From contig NZ_JHYI01000026.1 in NCBI RefSeq assembly GCF_000621445.1, positions 1 through 64,000 on the forward strand: a stretch of 64,000 nt of DNA, written 5' to 3'. Made by a program: the position numbers and the translations under genes. The notes below the pieces were generated by a model. That model did no database searches, was not told the origin of the DNA, and saw only the letters and a program-made list of their open reading frames with translations. Of this stretch, positions 18,206 through 28,783 are shown in pieces (positions within the stretch are counted from its first letter, which is position 1; every line of letters begins with the position of its first letter). The stretch comes from Alkalihalobacillus bogoriensis ATCC BAA-922. Lineage in GTDB: Bacteria; Bacillota; Bacilli; Bacillales; Bacillaceae_F.

Positions 18206-18446
18206 AAATTTGTCGGGTCAGCGATTTTGTTGTTTCTGGGAAGTAAGCGGCCATGAAAACCGTTATCTGTGAACATTGCTAGCGTTTTGAAACGTTGGTG
18301 GACACAGGAGCAGTTAATTATAATACATCGCTTGGAATAGAGTTGCTTTTGCGTGAATAAGCGCTCCTGTGGCCGCTAAAAAACGGAAAACCGTATCATG
18401 TTCACAAATAACGGCTGCTCTGACCGCAAAAATGAGACAAATTTGT
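18206..18446. repeat. Inverted-repeat element, about 240 bp, non-coding
   Basis: Two arms of about 65 bp (18247-18311 and 18363-18427) are imperfect reverse complements. The best-matching parts are CCGTTATCTGTGAACA against CCGTTATTTGTGAACA, GCGGCCA/GCGGTCA and CACAGGAGC. The match resumes further out at AAATTTGTC (18207 on the left, complement at 18438). The 51-bp loop is A/T-rich. It has no ORF and only this one copy in the window. It resembles a non-autonomous mobile palindrome, but I see no clear target duplication. Confidence 0.75.
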
Positions 18447-18560
18447 GGAAGTGAAACGGAAAGCAAATAAGTACCTTTTTTTCATGAAAACATGATATGA
18501 TAGTAATTATATATTTCGTGTTTCGAAGGATTGAATTTAAAAGAAAAGTAAGGTGAAAAT

Positions 18561-19979
18561 ATGAGCAAAATCCCACAAAAATGGATGGTTGTTCTTTCAG
18601 TATTAATCGGTTCGTTTACTATGATTTTAAATAACAGTATGTTAAATCCTGCTGTTCCCCAGTTAATGACCGTGTTTGAAGCAGATGCGGTGTCAACGGG
18701 ATGGGTGATAACAATTTTTATGGTTACAATGGGGATGACGATGCCTCTGACAGGATTTATGGGTGATAAATGGGGGAAAAAGCGACTTTACCTCATTGGC
18801 TTATCCATTTTTGTTGTCGGTTCGATATTAGGATCGCTTTCTTGGAATTTATCTTCTCTTATCTTTTTCCGCGGCCTACAAGGAGTTGGGGGCGGAATTA
18901 TGATGCCGTTATCGATGGCGCTTATTTTCGAAGTGTTCCCGAAAAAGGAACGTGGCCTAGCAACAGGGGTATGGGGAATTTCCGCCATGATGGCCCCAAC
19001 GATAGGACCAACATTAGGAGGAGTATTAATCGAAACGGCCAGCTGGCATTATTTATTTCTATGTAATGTTCCCGTTGGTATTCTAGGCATTGTGTTTGCC
19101 GCTAAATATTTAAAAGAAACGAAGAAAAACGAAAAGATTGTGTTTGACCGGTTAGGATTTATTGCGGTTACGTTCGGTGTGGGCTTGATTTTACTAGCTT
19201 TAGCAAGAACATCGACATTTGAGCATTTAACAAATCCGATAAATATCGCTCTTTTTATTATTGGTTGCCTTAGTTTGTATTGGTTTGTTCGGATTGAAAA
19301 TCGGACAGAGCAACCATTGCTCGATTTATCGATTTTTAAAGTTTCAACGTACACGATGAGCGTAATTATTTCAGGGATTACATCCATTGGGTTATTTGGG
19401 AGTATCTTTTTAATTCCGTTATTGCTTCAAAATGTCTATGGGTATAACGCCATTGTCACTGGTCTTGTCTTTTTACCGTCGGCGTTATTAACAGGTGTGT
19501 TTATGACAGTTGGTGGACGGATTCTTGACCGAAAAGGAGCAGCTGGTGTTGTGACAATCGGGCTTATCATTATTACGATTTCAACTTTTATGTTAGGTTT
19601 TCTAAGTCTTGAGACATCGGTTTGGTTTATTGTTCTTGTCATGCTGATTAGAGGAATTGGAATGGGACTATCGAGTATGCCTGCAACTACAGCGGGGATG
19701 AATTCGATTCCAGAAAATATTGTTTCGCGAGGATCGGCGATGAACAATGTATTACGGCAAATGAGCTCCTCCTTAGGAATTGTGTTTATTTCTATTTATT
19801 TTGAGGTGAGACGAACACAATTGTTCGCGACAACAGAAACGATGGAAGTCGCGAACTTACAAGCGATTAACGAAGGGTTTATCGTGTTAGGCGTATTAAC
19901 CGCCATTACTATTCCAGCAGGGTATTTTCTTCGAACGAAAAAAATCGAAAAAAACAAAAAAACAAAACAAGTATCGTAA
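18561..19979 (+). CDS. MFS multidrug efflux transporter, DHA2 (14-helix) type
   Basis: 472 aa with about fourteen membrane helices. The DHA2 signature region LNPAVPQLMTVF appears near residue 28, motif A as GDKWGKKRLYLIG, and motif C as GPTLGGVLIE. These are proton antiporters for drugs and other toxic organics (EmrB/QacA family). It sits alone with its own terminator, inserted between the tat genes and groESL relative to B. subtilis. Substrate cannot be inferred. Confidence 0.88.
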   Translation: MSKIPQKWMVVLSVLIGSFTMILNNSMLNPAVPQLMTVFEADAVSTGWVITIFMVTMGMTMPLTGFMGDKWGKKRLYLIGLSIFVVGSILGSLSWNLSSLIFFRGLQGVGGGIMMPLSMALIFEVFPKKERGLATGVWGISAMMAPTIGPTLGGVLIETASWHYLFLCNVPVGILGIVFAAKYLKETKKNEKIVFDRLGFIAVTFGVGLILLALARTSTFEHLTNPINIALFIIGCLSLYWFVRIENRTEQPLLDLSIFKVSTYTMSVIISGITSIGLFGSIFLIPLLLQNVYGYNAIVTGLVFLPSALLTGVFMTVGGRILDRKGAAGVVTIGLIIITISTFMLGFLSLETSVWFIVLVMLIRGIGMGLSSMPATTAGMNSIPENIVSRGSAMNNVLRQMSSSLGIVFISIYFEVRRTQLFATTETMEVANLQAINEGFIVLGVLTAITIPAGYFLRTKKIEKNKKTKQVS

Positions 19980-20004
19980 CCGCCTTTTATGAGGCGGTTT
20001 TTTT
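19978..20004 (+). terminator. Terminator of the DHA2 transporter gene
   Basis: AACCGCCT stem with AGGCGGTT, small loop, then seven T residues, overlapping the end of the stop codon. Repeat B copy 3 starts 6 bp behind. Confidence 0.92.
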
Positions 20005-20010
20005 AAAAGA

Positions 20011-20119
20011 TAAGAAAAATTTTCGTGTAGCAGTGAAGCTTTGAAAGCTTATTCTAGAAAAGCAGGCAGGGCTCCGCACTTCGCTTGAAATAAAAAGACG
20101 CTACGCGTTTTTTTTTTCT
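20011..20119 (+). repeat. Family B repeat, copy 3 (short form)
   Basis: It starts TAAGAAAAATTTTCG, contains GTGAAGCTTTGAAAGCTT, GGCTCCGCACTTCGCTTG and GACGCTACGCG, and ends in a run of T instead of a clean TTTTTCTTA. The deletion junction relative to the long form (GCAGGCAGGGCTCCGC) differs from that of copy 2, so the two short forms may have arisen separately. Confidence 0.88.
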
Positions 20120-20254
20120 ACGACTTTAGATGGAGGAAGAAACGTCAAGAGTGAGACTAGATAAGTAGAAACGATTCAATCCAATAGCAGATGGAACGAA
20201 TGCCATATTCTTCTAAGATATAGAAAAAGACAAAGAAAAAAGGAGATGGGCGAG

Positions 20255-20440
20255 ATGCATCATTTCGGATTGGAATCAAAAATCATTGAGCATAAACGGA
20301 AAGTTGAAAAGATAAATCATGAAGCTTGGAAGTATCAAAAGGAAAGGACGAAGCGAAGAAAACAGACGGATATTGACAATAATGAAAAAAAACGAAGAGA
20401 AGTTATAAATGTCTTTTCGGCATTGCGGAACTTATGGTAA
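20255..20440 (+). CDS. Small highly charged protein, unknown
   Basis: 61 aa from ATG 20255 (AGGAG at 20241-20245; the ATG at 20246 is too close to it). It has no membrane segment, is rich in Lys, Arg, Glu and His, and probably forms one long helix. It lies 34 bp ahead of a cytoplasmic histidine kinase and on the same strand, so it is probably co-transcribed with the two-component pair. I do not recognise it. Confidence 0.55.
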   Translation: MHHFGLESKIIEHKRKVEKINHEAWKYQKERTKRRKQTDIDNNEKKRREVINVFSALRNLW

Positions 20441-20474
20441 GTTCATTATAAGGCAGTGAGAGACGAGGGATAAG

Positions 20475-21929
20475 ATGAAAGACGTATCGAGAGAAGACCG
20501 GATTGAACGGTTACGAACATTAAAAACGATTGCTGAAACGTTAAATGAATGTCAACATTTAAAACAAATGCTTCAAGCGGTTTTAGTCGCTTTACTGCAA
20601 GTCACGAAGTTTGAAGCCGGTTGGATATATTTATTCCATGAAAAAAAACAGTATGAGCTTATTGCGAGCCATAATGTTCCACCGGGATTAAGTTGGAAGG
20701 ACAATAAGCCGTTATGTCATGGAGGATGTTGGTGTCATGATCAATTTCGAAATGGAAAAATTGAAAAGGCAATTAATATAATTGAATGCCAACGAATTGA
20801 AAATGCCATCATGCAAAAATGGGGCGATACAAAAGGAATAACCCATCATGCGACAGTCCCATTGCAAGCTGGTGAGGAACAGTTTGGTTTATTAAATATT
20901 TCCTCGCCTCATCAAGATTGGTTTAGTGATGAAGAACTTGCCTTGTTAGAAGCGGTTGCCTTGCAAATAGGAACAGCGATTAAACGAGTGAAATTATATG
21001 AAGCGGAACAAAAACGAGCCGAACTATATGAAAAGCTTGGCAAAGTTAGTGTTGCCATAAATTCAAGCCATGAAGAACAAATTCAATTAAAAGACTTTCT
21101 GACAAAAGAGATTCAATCAGTATTTGGTTGGAAAGAAGTTGTAATCGAATTAGGTGAAAAAAATGAGAGGGAACTTGAGAATCAGTTCAAAGCCTTGTTT
21201 TCTGTAGGAAAAACAAAAGGGGTACTCCTTGTTAAACACAATCATCTTGATGACATCGATCAGATGATTATTCAAGAGCTTGCTAATCACGCGGCCATTG
21301 CCATTGAAAATGATAGAATTGCAATGGAAACAAAGGAGATCACTGTGTTACAAGAGCGAAATCGGTTAGCCCGTGATTTGCATGATTCCGTTAACCAGCT
21401 CTTATTCTCGTTATCTTTAACTGCTAAAGGTGTAGCCAAAAAAATAGAGGACCCGAAGCTACAACCTTCGTTTCAATATATTCAAGAGCTCTCGCAAGAA
21501 GCATTAAAAGAAATGAGAGCTCTTATATGGCAACTTCGTCCTTCGGGATTAGAAAATGGTCTAGTGAGCGCTCTGCAATCCTATGCTTTTTTGCAACAGC
21601 TCACAATGGAAGTAGAAATAAAGGGTCTTGTCGATTTGCCGAGTTCAGTTGAAGAATGTTTGTGGAGGGTCGGGCAAGAGTCGATAAACAACTGCAAGAA
21701 GCATGCAAATACAAACAAATTATTTTTCACAGTGGAAATGAAAGAAAGCCAAGTGTATGTGACAATTGAAGATTACGGTAGAGGGTTTGATAGTACACTG
21801 ATTCAATCGGGAAGTGCCTTTGGCTTAACAGGAATGAAAGAGCGTGTTGAAACAATTGGGGGCACGATGACAATCAAAAGTGAGCTGAATAAAGGCACAA
21901 CAATCGAAATAATATTACCGATTCAATAG
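20475..21929 (+). CDS. Cytoplasmic GAF-domain histidine kinase (NarL/DegS type)
   Basis: 484 aa with no membrane helix. A GAF domain (about residues 15-175) holds an unusual cysteine set, CHGGCWC then Cys 17 residues on (ending IIEC). A second, weaker GAF-like segment spans about 185-275. The kinase core has HisKA_3 H-box RNRLARDLHDSVNQ, then the HATPase motifs VGQESINNCKKHA, EDYGRGF and GLTGMKERV. The next gene is its NarL-type regulator. The cysteines could hold a metal or Fe-S centre, or be redox switches. That reading is inference, by analogy with other GAF or PAS kinases that sense oxygen or redox. Confidence 0.87.
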   Translation: MKDVSREDRIERLRTLKTIAETLNECQHLKQMLQAVLVALLQVTKFEAGWIYLFHEKKQYELIASHNVPPGLSWKDNKPLCHGGCWCHDQFRNGKIEKAINIIECQRIENAIMQKWGDTKGITHHATVPLQAGEEQFGLLNISSPHQDWFSDEELALLEAVALQIGTAIKRVKLYEAEQKRAELYEKLGKVSVAINSSHEEQIQLKDFLTKEIQSVFGWKEVVIELGEKNERELENQFKALFSVGKTKGVLLVKHNHLDDIDQMIIQELANHAAIAIENDRIAMETKEITVLQERNRLARDLHDSVNQLLFSLSLTAKGVAKKIEDPKLQPSFQYIQELSQEALKEMRALIWQLRPSGLENGLVSALQSYAFLQQLTMEVEIKGLVDLPSSVEECLWRVGQESINNCKKHANTNKLFFTVEMKESQVYVTIEDYGRGFDSTLIQSGSAFGLTGMKERVETIGGTMTIKSELNKGTTIEIILPIQ

Positions 21930-21942
21930 AGGAGAGATTTGG

Positions 21943-22578
21943 GTGAAAATGAAAGTATTGATTGTAGATGACCATCATGTTGTTCGGCGTGGGTTGCGTT
22001 TTTTTCTTGAAACTCAAGATGATATTGATGTTGTAGGAGAAGCAGAAAACGGGGCGATCGCAATTGAAAGGATAAAGGAATATCATCCTGATGTCGTTTT
22101 AATGGACTTAGCCATGCCGGTAATGGATGGTATAGAAGCGATGAAGCAAATTAAAGAGCTTGCGTTACCTACAAAAGTCATCATACTAACGAGTTTCTCA
22201 GACCAAGACCATGCGATCCCAGCCATTAAAGCAGGTGCTGTTGGTTACCAACTGAAAGACATTGACCCTGATGAATTAGTTCACTCGATTCGAGCTGTAT
22301 TTTGCGGTGAAAGCAAAATTCATCCGAAAATTACATCCCATTTGCTCACTCATGTTACAGGAAAAACAGAAGAAAAAAATCTCTTGGCGTCGTTAACACC
22401 AAGAGAAAAAGAAGTATTAAAAGAAATTCTAAATGGAAAAAGCAATAAAGAAATTGCTGATTGTTTAGTAATTACAGAGAAAACCGTAAAAACGCATGTA
22501 TCCAACGTATTAAGTAAATTAGAAGTAGCGGACCGTACACAAGCAGCTCTTTACGCGATTAAACACGAGTTAAAATGA
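21943..22578 (+). CDS. NarL/LuxR-family response regulator
   Basis: 211 aa from GTG 21943 (GGAG 8 bp ahead). Receiver domain with VDDHHVVRRGL, phospho-Asp in DVVLMDLAMPVMDG and the Lys of GYQLKDID. C-terminal LuxR helix-turn-helix LTPREKEVLKEILNGKSNKEIA and KTVKTHVSNVLSKL. It forms a pair with the GAF kinase 13 bp upstream. Its last 9 bp overlap the convergent MFS gene. Confidence 0.93.
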   Translation: MKMKVLIVDDHHVVRRGLRFFLETQDDIDVVGEAENGAIAIERIKEYHPDVVLMDLAMPVMDGIEAMKQIKELALPTKVIILTSFSDQDHAIPAIKAGAVGYQLKDIDPDELVHSIRAVFCGESKIHPKITSHLLTHVTGKTEEKNLLASLTPREKEVLKEILNGKSNKEIADCLVITEKTVKTHVSNVLSKLEVADRTQAALYAIKHELK

Positions 22579-23826
22579 ACTAGCATTGTCTGGACTTTGT
22601 AATTGAGCTTTCGAGCGCTTTTCACCAAGATGTAAAAAGAAAAAGGCAATAAAAACAAAAAATGCAGCAGCAAAAAACAAACTACTATGACCGGCAAAGT
22701 CCATGAAGGAACCAAGAATAACCGGGGCAACAATGGCAGACGACATTGAAAATAAATAATAAAGGCCGGTTAACAGTCCAATTTGTTTCCGTCCACCTAA
22801 ATCACTTACTAATGCATATGCTTGTACGTTAATACAAGCCCATGAGAATCCTGCAAATAATAAAACAATTCGTAACAAAAGCAAGTCTTCAATAAAAGGG
22901 ATGAGAATGAAAAAGAAAGGAAGTAATATAACTCCAATTTTCATTAACGTTGTTTTCCCAAAACGAGTGCCTAATAAACCAGCGGGAATAGCAAAAAGTA
23001 CAAACGCTAAACTGAAAAAGCCAAGGGTTGTCCCTGCTTGTCCACCCGTCATTCCAAGCTGCTCTGTTGCATAAATCGAAAATAACGCCTCGACACCGGT
23101 ATATCCGATAAAGTATAGAAATATCGCAATTAAAATAAAAAAAGCACCACGATTTTTTGCTAAAAATAATTTTCCAATTCCATTTCGTAAGACTCCTTGA
23201 GCTTGCGTTTCTTCATTTTGCTCATTCGATGTTTCAACATAAGGTGGTTTTCTGTCGGCGGCCCGAAATAAAAACAAAAAGGCGAAAATTAATAAAATTC
23301 CGGCTGTTATAAACGGTAAATACGTTTCTCGGTCAAAAAGAGGACCTAATAAAAATAAGGCAATAATTGCTCCGATTCCACCCATAAAGTTAATGACACC
23401 ATTTGCAGTTGACCGTTTTTCTGGTGGGGTATGATCAGGCATTAACGAAATAACTGGAGCGCGATAAATCGTCATCGCTAATAAAAAGATAATATCAATT
23501 GCTAGTAATACAAATAACCCAATGCCTGACATAAAAGGAAGTAAAGCAAATGTAATCGCTGCTAACGGCATCCCGATGACAATAAAAGGCAACCGCTGTC
23601 CAAGTGGAGATTTAATGCGATCAGACCATGCGCCAATGACAGGAATGAGCAACACCGCTAATAAATTATCTAAACCCATGATCGCACCACGAATGGCCGC
23701 ACTATCAATATGTTCACCTAGTATTAAAGGCATAAACGTATTATAAATGGTCCAAACAAGCGTAATGGCAAAAAATCCACTACCAATCGCGGCGATTTTA
23801 ATATAAGAAAAAGAAGATGATGTCAT
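22570..23826 (-). CDS. MFS transporter, SLC45/sugar-transporter-like
   Basis: 418 aa with twelve membrane helices. The N-terminal half carries LGDNLLAVLLIPVIGAWSDR (here GLDNLLAVL) and SPLGQRLPFIVIG, the pattern of SLC45-like/GPH-type sugar symporters found in Bacillaceae. It is convergent with the response regulator gene, overlapping it by 9 bp. Sugar substrate is inference from the family only. Confidence 0.78.
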   Translation of the reverse strand: MTSSSFSYIKIAAIGSGFFAITLVWTIYNTFMPLILGEHIDSAAIRGAIMGLDNLLAVLLIPVIGAWSDRIKSPLGQRLPFIVIGMPLAAITFALLPFMSGIGLFVLLAIDIIFLLAMTIYRAPVISLMPDHTPPEKRSTANGVINFMGGIGAIIALFLLGPLFDRETYLPFITAGILLIFAFLFLFRAADRKPPYVETSNEQNEETQAQGVLRNGIGKLFLAKNRGAFFILIAIFLYFIGYTGVEALFSIYATEQLGMTGGQAGTTLGFFSLAFVLFAIPAGLLGTRFGKTTLMKIGVILLPFFFILIPFIEDLLLLRIVLLFAGFSWACINVQAYALVSDLGGRKQIGLLTGLYYLFSMSSAIVAPVILGSFMDFAGHSSLFFAAAFFVFIAFFFLHLGEKRSKAQLQSPDNASSF

Positions 23827-23923
23827 ATACGAGCCTCCGTAATTGTAGTTACAACAATATTCGTTGTTAGAACTGGAGTTTCCTTTTTATTTACATAAAG
23901 CATACAATATCTTTATAAAAATA

Positions 23924-23972
23924 TAAAAAAGCGTACCGCTTTTTGAAAGAACAATAACGGTACGCTTTTTTT
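23924..23972 (-). terminator. Terminator of the ydiL-ydiK operon
   Basis: AGCGTACCG (23930) pairs with CGGTACGCT (23958-23966). Runs of A upstream and T downstream make it usable on both strands. It separates ydiK from the MFS gene, whose promoter must lie in the 100 bp to its left. Confidence 0.88.
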
Positions 23973-24169
23973 CATTTTGATTGGTTTGTAGGTGGTCGCG
24001 TTCGAAAATAGCGAATGGCAATCATAATATCCATCGCAGCAACACCAATAAACAAATACGCTAGACCAACCCAACCATCTGTTGTTACCCGATGTACAGC
24101 TAATACAATAAACAAAAATCCAATGAAAAGATAAACAAATCCCATAAAAACAATGGAAGATCGCTTCAT
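23972..24169 (-). CDS. ydiK: YdiK-family small membrane protein
   Basis: 65 aa with two membrane helices (about residues 8-26 and 34-52) and a basic C-terminus. Its length, topology and place between ydiL and the tat/groES region match B. subtilis ydiK (function unknown). Its start overlaps the stop of ydiL by 4 bp. Confidence 0.8.
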   Translation of the reverse strand: MKRSSIVFMGFVYLFIGFLFIVLAVHRVTTDGWVGLAYLFIGVAAMDIMIAIRYFRTRPPTNQSK

Positions 24170-24888
24170 AATAATCCTCCTATAAATTGTTGCATTTGTT
24201 GCATTTGCTCAAGTTGTCTTTGTAGTTCTTCTATTTGTTCACCGAACACGACACGTGTGATTGATACAAAAGAATTCATCGCCACGTGCGCGACAATAGG
24301 AACGAGAATTCGTTTTGTTTTTACATATAAAAACGCAAACGTATAGCCCATTGCCATATAAATGAGCAAATGTGTAAAGTCTAAATGAACTGCTGCAAAA
24401 ATTAATGAACTAACTGTTGCTGAGATAAAGAAGTTAAACCGTTTATAAAGAGAGCCAAAAATAATTAAGCGGAACACAATTTCTTCTAAAATAGGTCCAA
24501 TGACGGAGATGACAATAATTAAGTAAGGAGTTGTTTTCGCTAGTTCAATAATACGTTCAGTATTTTCAGAACCAGGTTCAATTCCTAATAACGTCATTTC
24601 AATAATAACCGCAATATACTGTGCAGCAAACGCCATGAATACCCCTATGATGCTCCATACGACAGCTTCAAGTTTTGTTGAGCGATTTCTCGTGAGATGA
24701 CGTTCTGTAATGTCTTTTCGTAGAAGAAAGGTCGTGATAATTAAAGCCGTTGTGAAGCTAAACATAAACCAAATTCCAGGAATCTGTTCTCTAGGAACTT
24801 CGAGTAGAATAAGTAAGGGCACACCGATAAAAGCAGAAAACTGCATTAAGACATATGTAAGTAGAACCCACCAATAACGTTTTTCCAA
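24166..24888 (-). CDS. ydiL: CPBP-family intramembrane metalloprotease
   Basis: 240 aa from a TTG at 24888, chosen because AAAGGAG lies 9 bp ahead; the longer reading frame has no ribosome site. About seven membrane helices. CPBP/Abi motifs: EEIVFRLIIFGSLYKR (EExxxR), HLDFTHLLIY and HVAMNSFV. By family these are Rce1-like proteases. Next to groESL in the position of ydiL of B. subtilis. Confidence 0.88.
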   Translation of the reverse strand: MEKRYWWVLLTYVLMQFSAFIGVPLLILLEVPREQIPGIWFMFSFTTALIITTFLLRKDITERHLTRNRSTKLEAVVWSIIGVFMAFAAQYIAVIIEMTLLGIEPGSENTERIIELAKTTPYLIIVISVIGPILEEIVFRLIIFGSLYKRFNFFISATVSSLIFAAVHLDFTHLLIYMAMGYTFAFLYVKTKRILVPIVAHVAMNSFVSITRVVFGEQIEELQRQLEQMQQMQQFIGGLL

Positions 24889-25156
24889 GACAAAAACTCC
24901 TTTAAATGAACTAGCCAACCATATGCAATACAATTATGTATTTTACCATAGTTATTTTTTTTTTACCGAAGACATGCTTGTAAATTTAAGAACATTCCTA
25001 TAGTATTTGTCGATTTGTTATAAATTATCGAAAAGTTTTTTGTTTGAAATAAAGGGTTTATGGACAATCTATTGAAGGTTTTATGTATTCATTACAGGTT
25101 AGTTTTGCCCTTATATACAATTATGGAAAAAGCAGAAAAAAAATTACGAAAAGGTC

Positions 25157-25185
25157 TTGCAAATTAAAAGTGAAATGATTAATAT
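25157..25185 (+). promoter_or_regulatory. Sigma-A promoter of groESL
   Basis: TTGCAA (25157), 17-bp spacer, TAATAT (25180). It lies directly ahead of the CIRCE operator, the usual arrangement for HrcA-controlled chaperonin operons. Confidence 0.7.
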
Positions 25186-25195
25186 AATAAATGTG

Positions 25196-25222
25196 TTAGC
25201 ACTCAAAGTCATCGAGTGCTAA
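25196..25222 (+). promoter_or_regulatory. CIRCE operator (HrcA)
   Basis: Perfect consensus TTAGCACTC-N9-GAGTGCTAA. HrcA binds it and represses groESL until heat stress. It lies around the expected transcription start and within the mRNA leader. Confidence 0.98.
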
Positions 25223-25306
25223 CAAACAAAAATTTCGCCTCCCATCTACCTTATACATATGCGGGAGGTAGTAAAAAACACTATATTTTTAAGGAGGTTG
25301 TTTTCC

Positions 25307-25591
25307 TTGTTAAAGCCATTAGGTGATCGTGTCGTTATTGAGTTAGTCGAGTCAGAAGAAAAAACTGCGAGTGGGATCGTACTTCCAGATTCAGCTAAAG
25401 AAAAGCCACAAGAAGGAAAAGTTGTTGCTGTAGGTACTGGTCGAGTGTTAGATAGTGGAGAAAAAGTAGCGCTAGAAGTTAAAGAAGGCGACAGCATTAT
25501 TTTCTCTAAGTATGCTGGCACAGAAGTAAAGTATGAAGGAAATGAATACTTAATTTTACGCGAAAGCGATATTTTAGCTGTTATTGGCTAA
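25307..25591 (+). CDS. groES: Co-chaperonin GroES
   Basis: 94 aa from TTG 25307 (AAGGAGG 9 bp ahead), the same start codon type and length as in B. subtilis. Motifs [19 protein letters not shown] and [18 protein letters not shown] are typical, including the mobile loop ([16 protein letters not shown]). It caps the GroEL ring. Confidence 0.97.
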   Translation: MLKPLGDRVVIELVESEEKTASGIVLPDSAKEKPQEGKVVAVGTGRVLDSGEKVALEVKEGDSIIFSKYAGTEVKYEGNEYLILRESDILAVIG

Positions 25592-25643
25592 TCGAACAAC
25601 AAACACATAATAGGAACAAAATAGATCCGATATGAATTTATAG

Positions 25644-27296
<1,653 letters not shown>

Positions 27297-27347
27297 TCTG
27301 CCCCTTAAACCCTTGATATGACTGAGTTTGTTGGTAAGGTGAGAGTG

Positions 27348-27427
27348 AAATGCTAACATTTTGCTAATATTGAGGTTAATTAACGGAGGCTTCTCATGAG
27401 TTCACTGAACTTTTGGGAGGCTTCTTT
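27348..27427 (+). repeat. Candidate attachment site 1 with terminator hairpin (family C, copy 1)
   Basis: AAATGCTAACATTTTG (27348-27363, repeated exactly at 28611) is followed by a stretch TTGCTAATATTGAGG and TTAACGGAGGCTTCTCAT that recurs at 34478. The latter opens a hairpin with GAACTTTTGGGAGGCTTC and six T residues, so it probably also ends groESL transcription. Phages and islands often use such terminators or gene 3' ends as attachment sites. That use here is inference from the integrase remnant next to it. Confidence 0.6.
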
Positions 27428-27429
27428 TT

Positions 27430-27815
27430 TCTTGGGCTTAGACTTTCGGGTTTTCAGCGGGACTCCTTGATCCTCGATGGCATTTTTATTGGTATAGTAA
27501 TACGTTTTCGTATTACTATCCTGTGGTTTTTAAAAGTCTACATCCTTCCATTTTAGAGCAACTAACTCCCCAACTCTGATTCCAGTATAGGCGAGTATCA
27601 AAAACACTAAGTAATCATGTTCAAGTCCATTATTTTTTAGCTATTTCTAAAACAATGCAAGTTATTCTTTTTTTAGGTAATTTGGACTTCCTCTTTTTCC
27701 AATGAATTAGAGTGGCTGCAGCCTTTAGCTTCCTGTTTAATAGCTTTCTTTTTTTAGTAATTGGGTCTAATCCAATATCGACGGTAAAAGCACATTTTGA
27801 ACCACAAAATTATTT
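27430..27815 (-). pseudogene. Decayed tyrosine recombinase (phage-type integrase)
   Basis: On the minus strand, FTVDIGLDPITKKRK (about 27790-27745) matches the N-terminal arm-binding start of integrases. After a large internal deletion, LEIAKKxGLEHDYLVFL leads into AYTGIRVGELVALKWKDVDF, the conserved box with the first catalytic Arg (27527-27625). Stops interrupt it between these parts and directly after the box. The second half with HxxR and the catalytic Tyr is missing. It must be inactive. Confidence 0.85.
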
Positions 27816-28120
27816 GGTAAATGATGAGGTGGTGCTTAAAGTTGAAGAACTCTAATGGTAGCTAATATATCTTCTTTTAATTCACTAGGAGCTTCTGTTG
27901 AGGTAGGGGGAACCTCTTTTATTTAAAAAATTATGATAATATTGAAGAAAATGCAGATTACATATTTTAGCCGTTATTCAACGTAGCAGTTATGTTTAAG
28001 AGGGGGAGATGGGAATTATGTGAGGTGTAAAATTCCCTTACTAAACGGGCATTTGTACTAGTTATAATATCTGATAATCAAAATATAAAGAAGTTTACAT
28101 TGTAAAGGAGTAAGATAACT

Positions 28121-28525
28121 TTGAAAAAAACAATACTTTTTATGCTAATTTCCTTTTTTATTCTATCAGGCTGCACTAATGAAAATGTGGTAGAACCTAG
28201 TACTTAATTGACTACCAGTATGTTAACAATGCACGCATCCACAGATAATTATGAGGAGTTTCAACAATTATTCGTAAACGGTATGAATGAAAAATTAATT
28301 GAAGAGTATTTTGATACACTAAAAAATAAAGAAAAGCAATACACAGAAGCAAGCATTCCTAATATGTCCTTAATACAATATGCAGATGATAGTGCACTAC
28401 TGGTACAAATTTCGCAAAATACAGATACTGGACATTACGAGGTTTTTAACGTAATAGAAGTACCGCAAGAAATTTTAAATTATTTTAATGAGTCATTAAT
28501 CCATACATTAGACATTTCGAACTAA
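28121..28525 (+). pseudogene. Small lipoprotein gene with a premature stop
   Basis: TTG 28121 with AAAGGAG 10 bp ahead starts a lipoprotein signal peptide (FFILSGC lipobox, Cys near residue 20). Codon 29 (28205-28207) is TAA. The same frame continues without another stop for 105 codons to 28525. The whole frame (134 codons) therefore looks like one gene broken by a single nonsense change or a sequencing error. The downstream part alone (acidic, helical, no known motif) has no ribosome site. Function unknown. Confidence 0.7.
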
Positions 28526-28610
28526 ACTAACTAGTTGAAGAAAAAGGTATCATTTACAGCCATTTTTTTTTTGCGCAAAGTAAATAAAGATAGGGCCAGA
28601 TGATTACGAT

Positions 28611-28772
28611 AAATGCTAACATTTTGACATCGTAATCATGTGAAAAGTGGTAAATTACCGTTAAAGAGATTCAGTATGGATTAAAGGTTTTCAAAGTGAT
28701 TTGCTAACAAAATACTAAACATATAAATTGAGGCTTTTCATTAGTTTAACAAACTTTTGGAGAGCCTTTTTT
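28611..28772 (+). repeat. Candidate attachment site 2 with family C hairpin, copy 2
   Basis: AAATGCTAACATTTTG at 28611-28626 repeats 27348-27363 exactly and lies in the loop of GATTACGA/TCGTAATC. At 28701 TTTGCTAAC is followed by ATTGAGGCTTTTCATTAGTTT, and the hairpin closes with AAACTTTTGGAGAGCC and six T residues. It separates the integrase remnant from the iron genes. Confidence 0.55.
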
Positions 28773-28783
28773 ATCTCTTAAGA

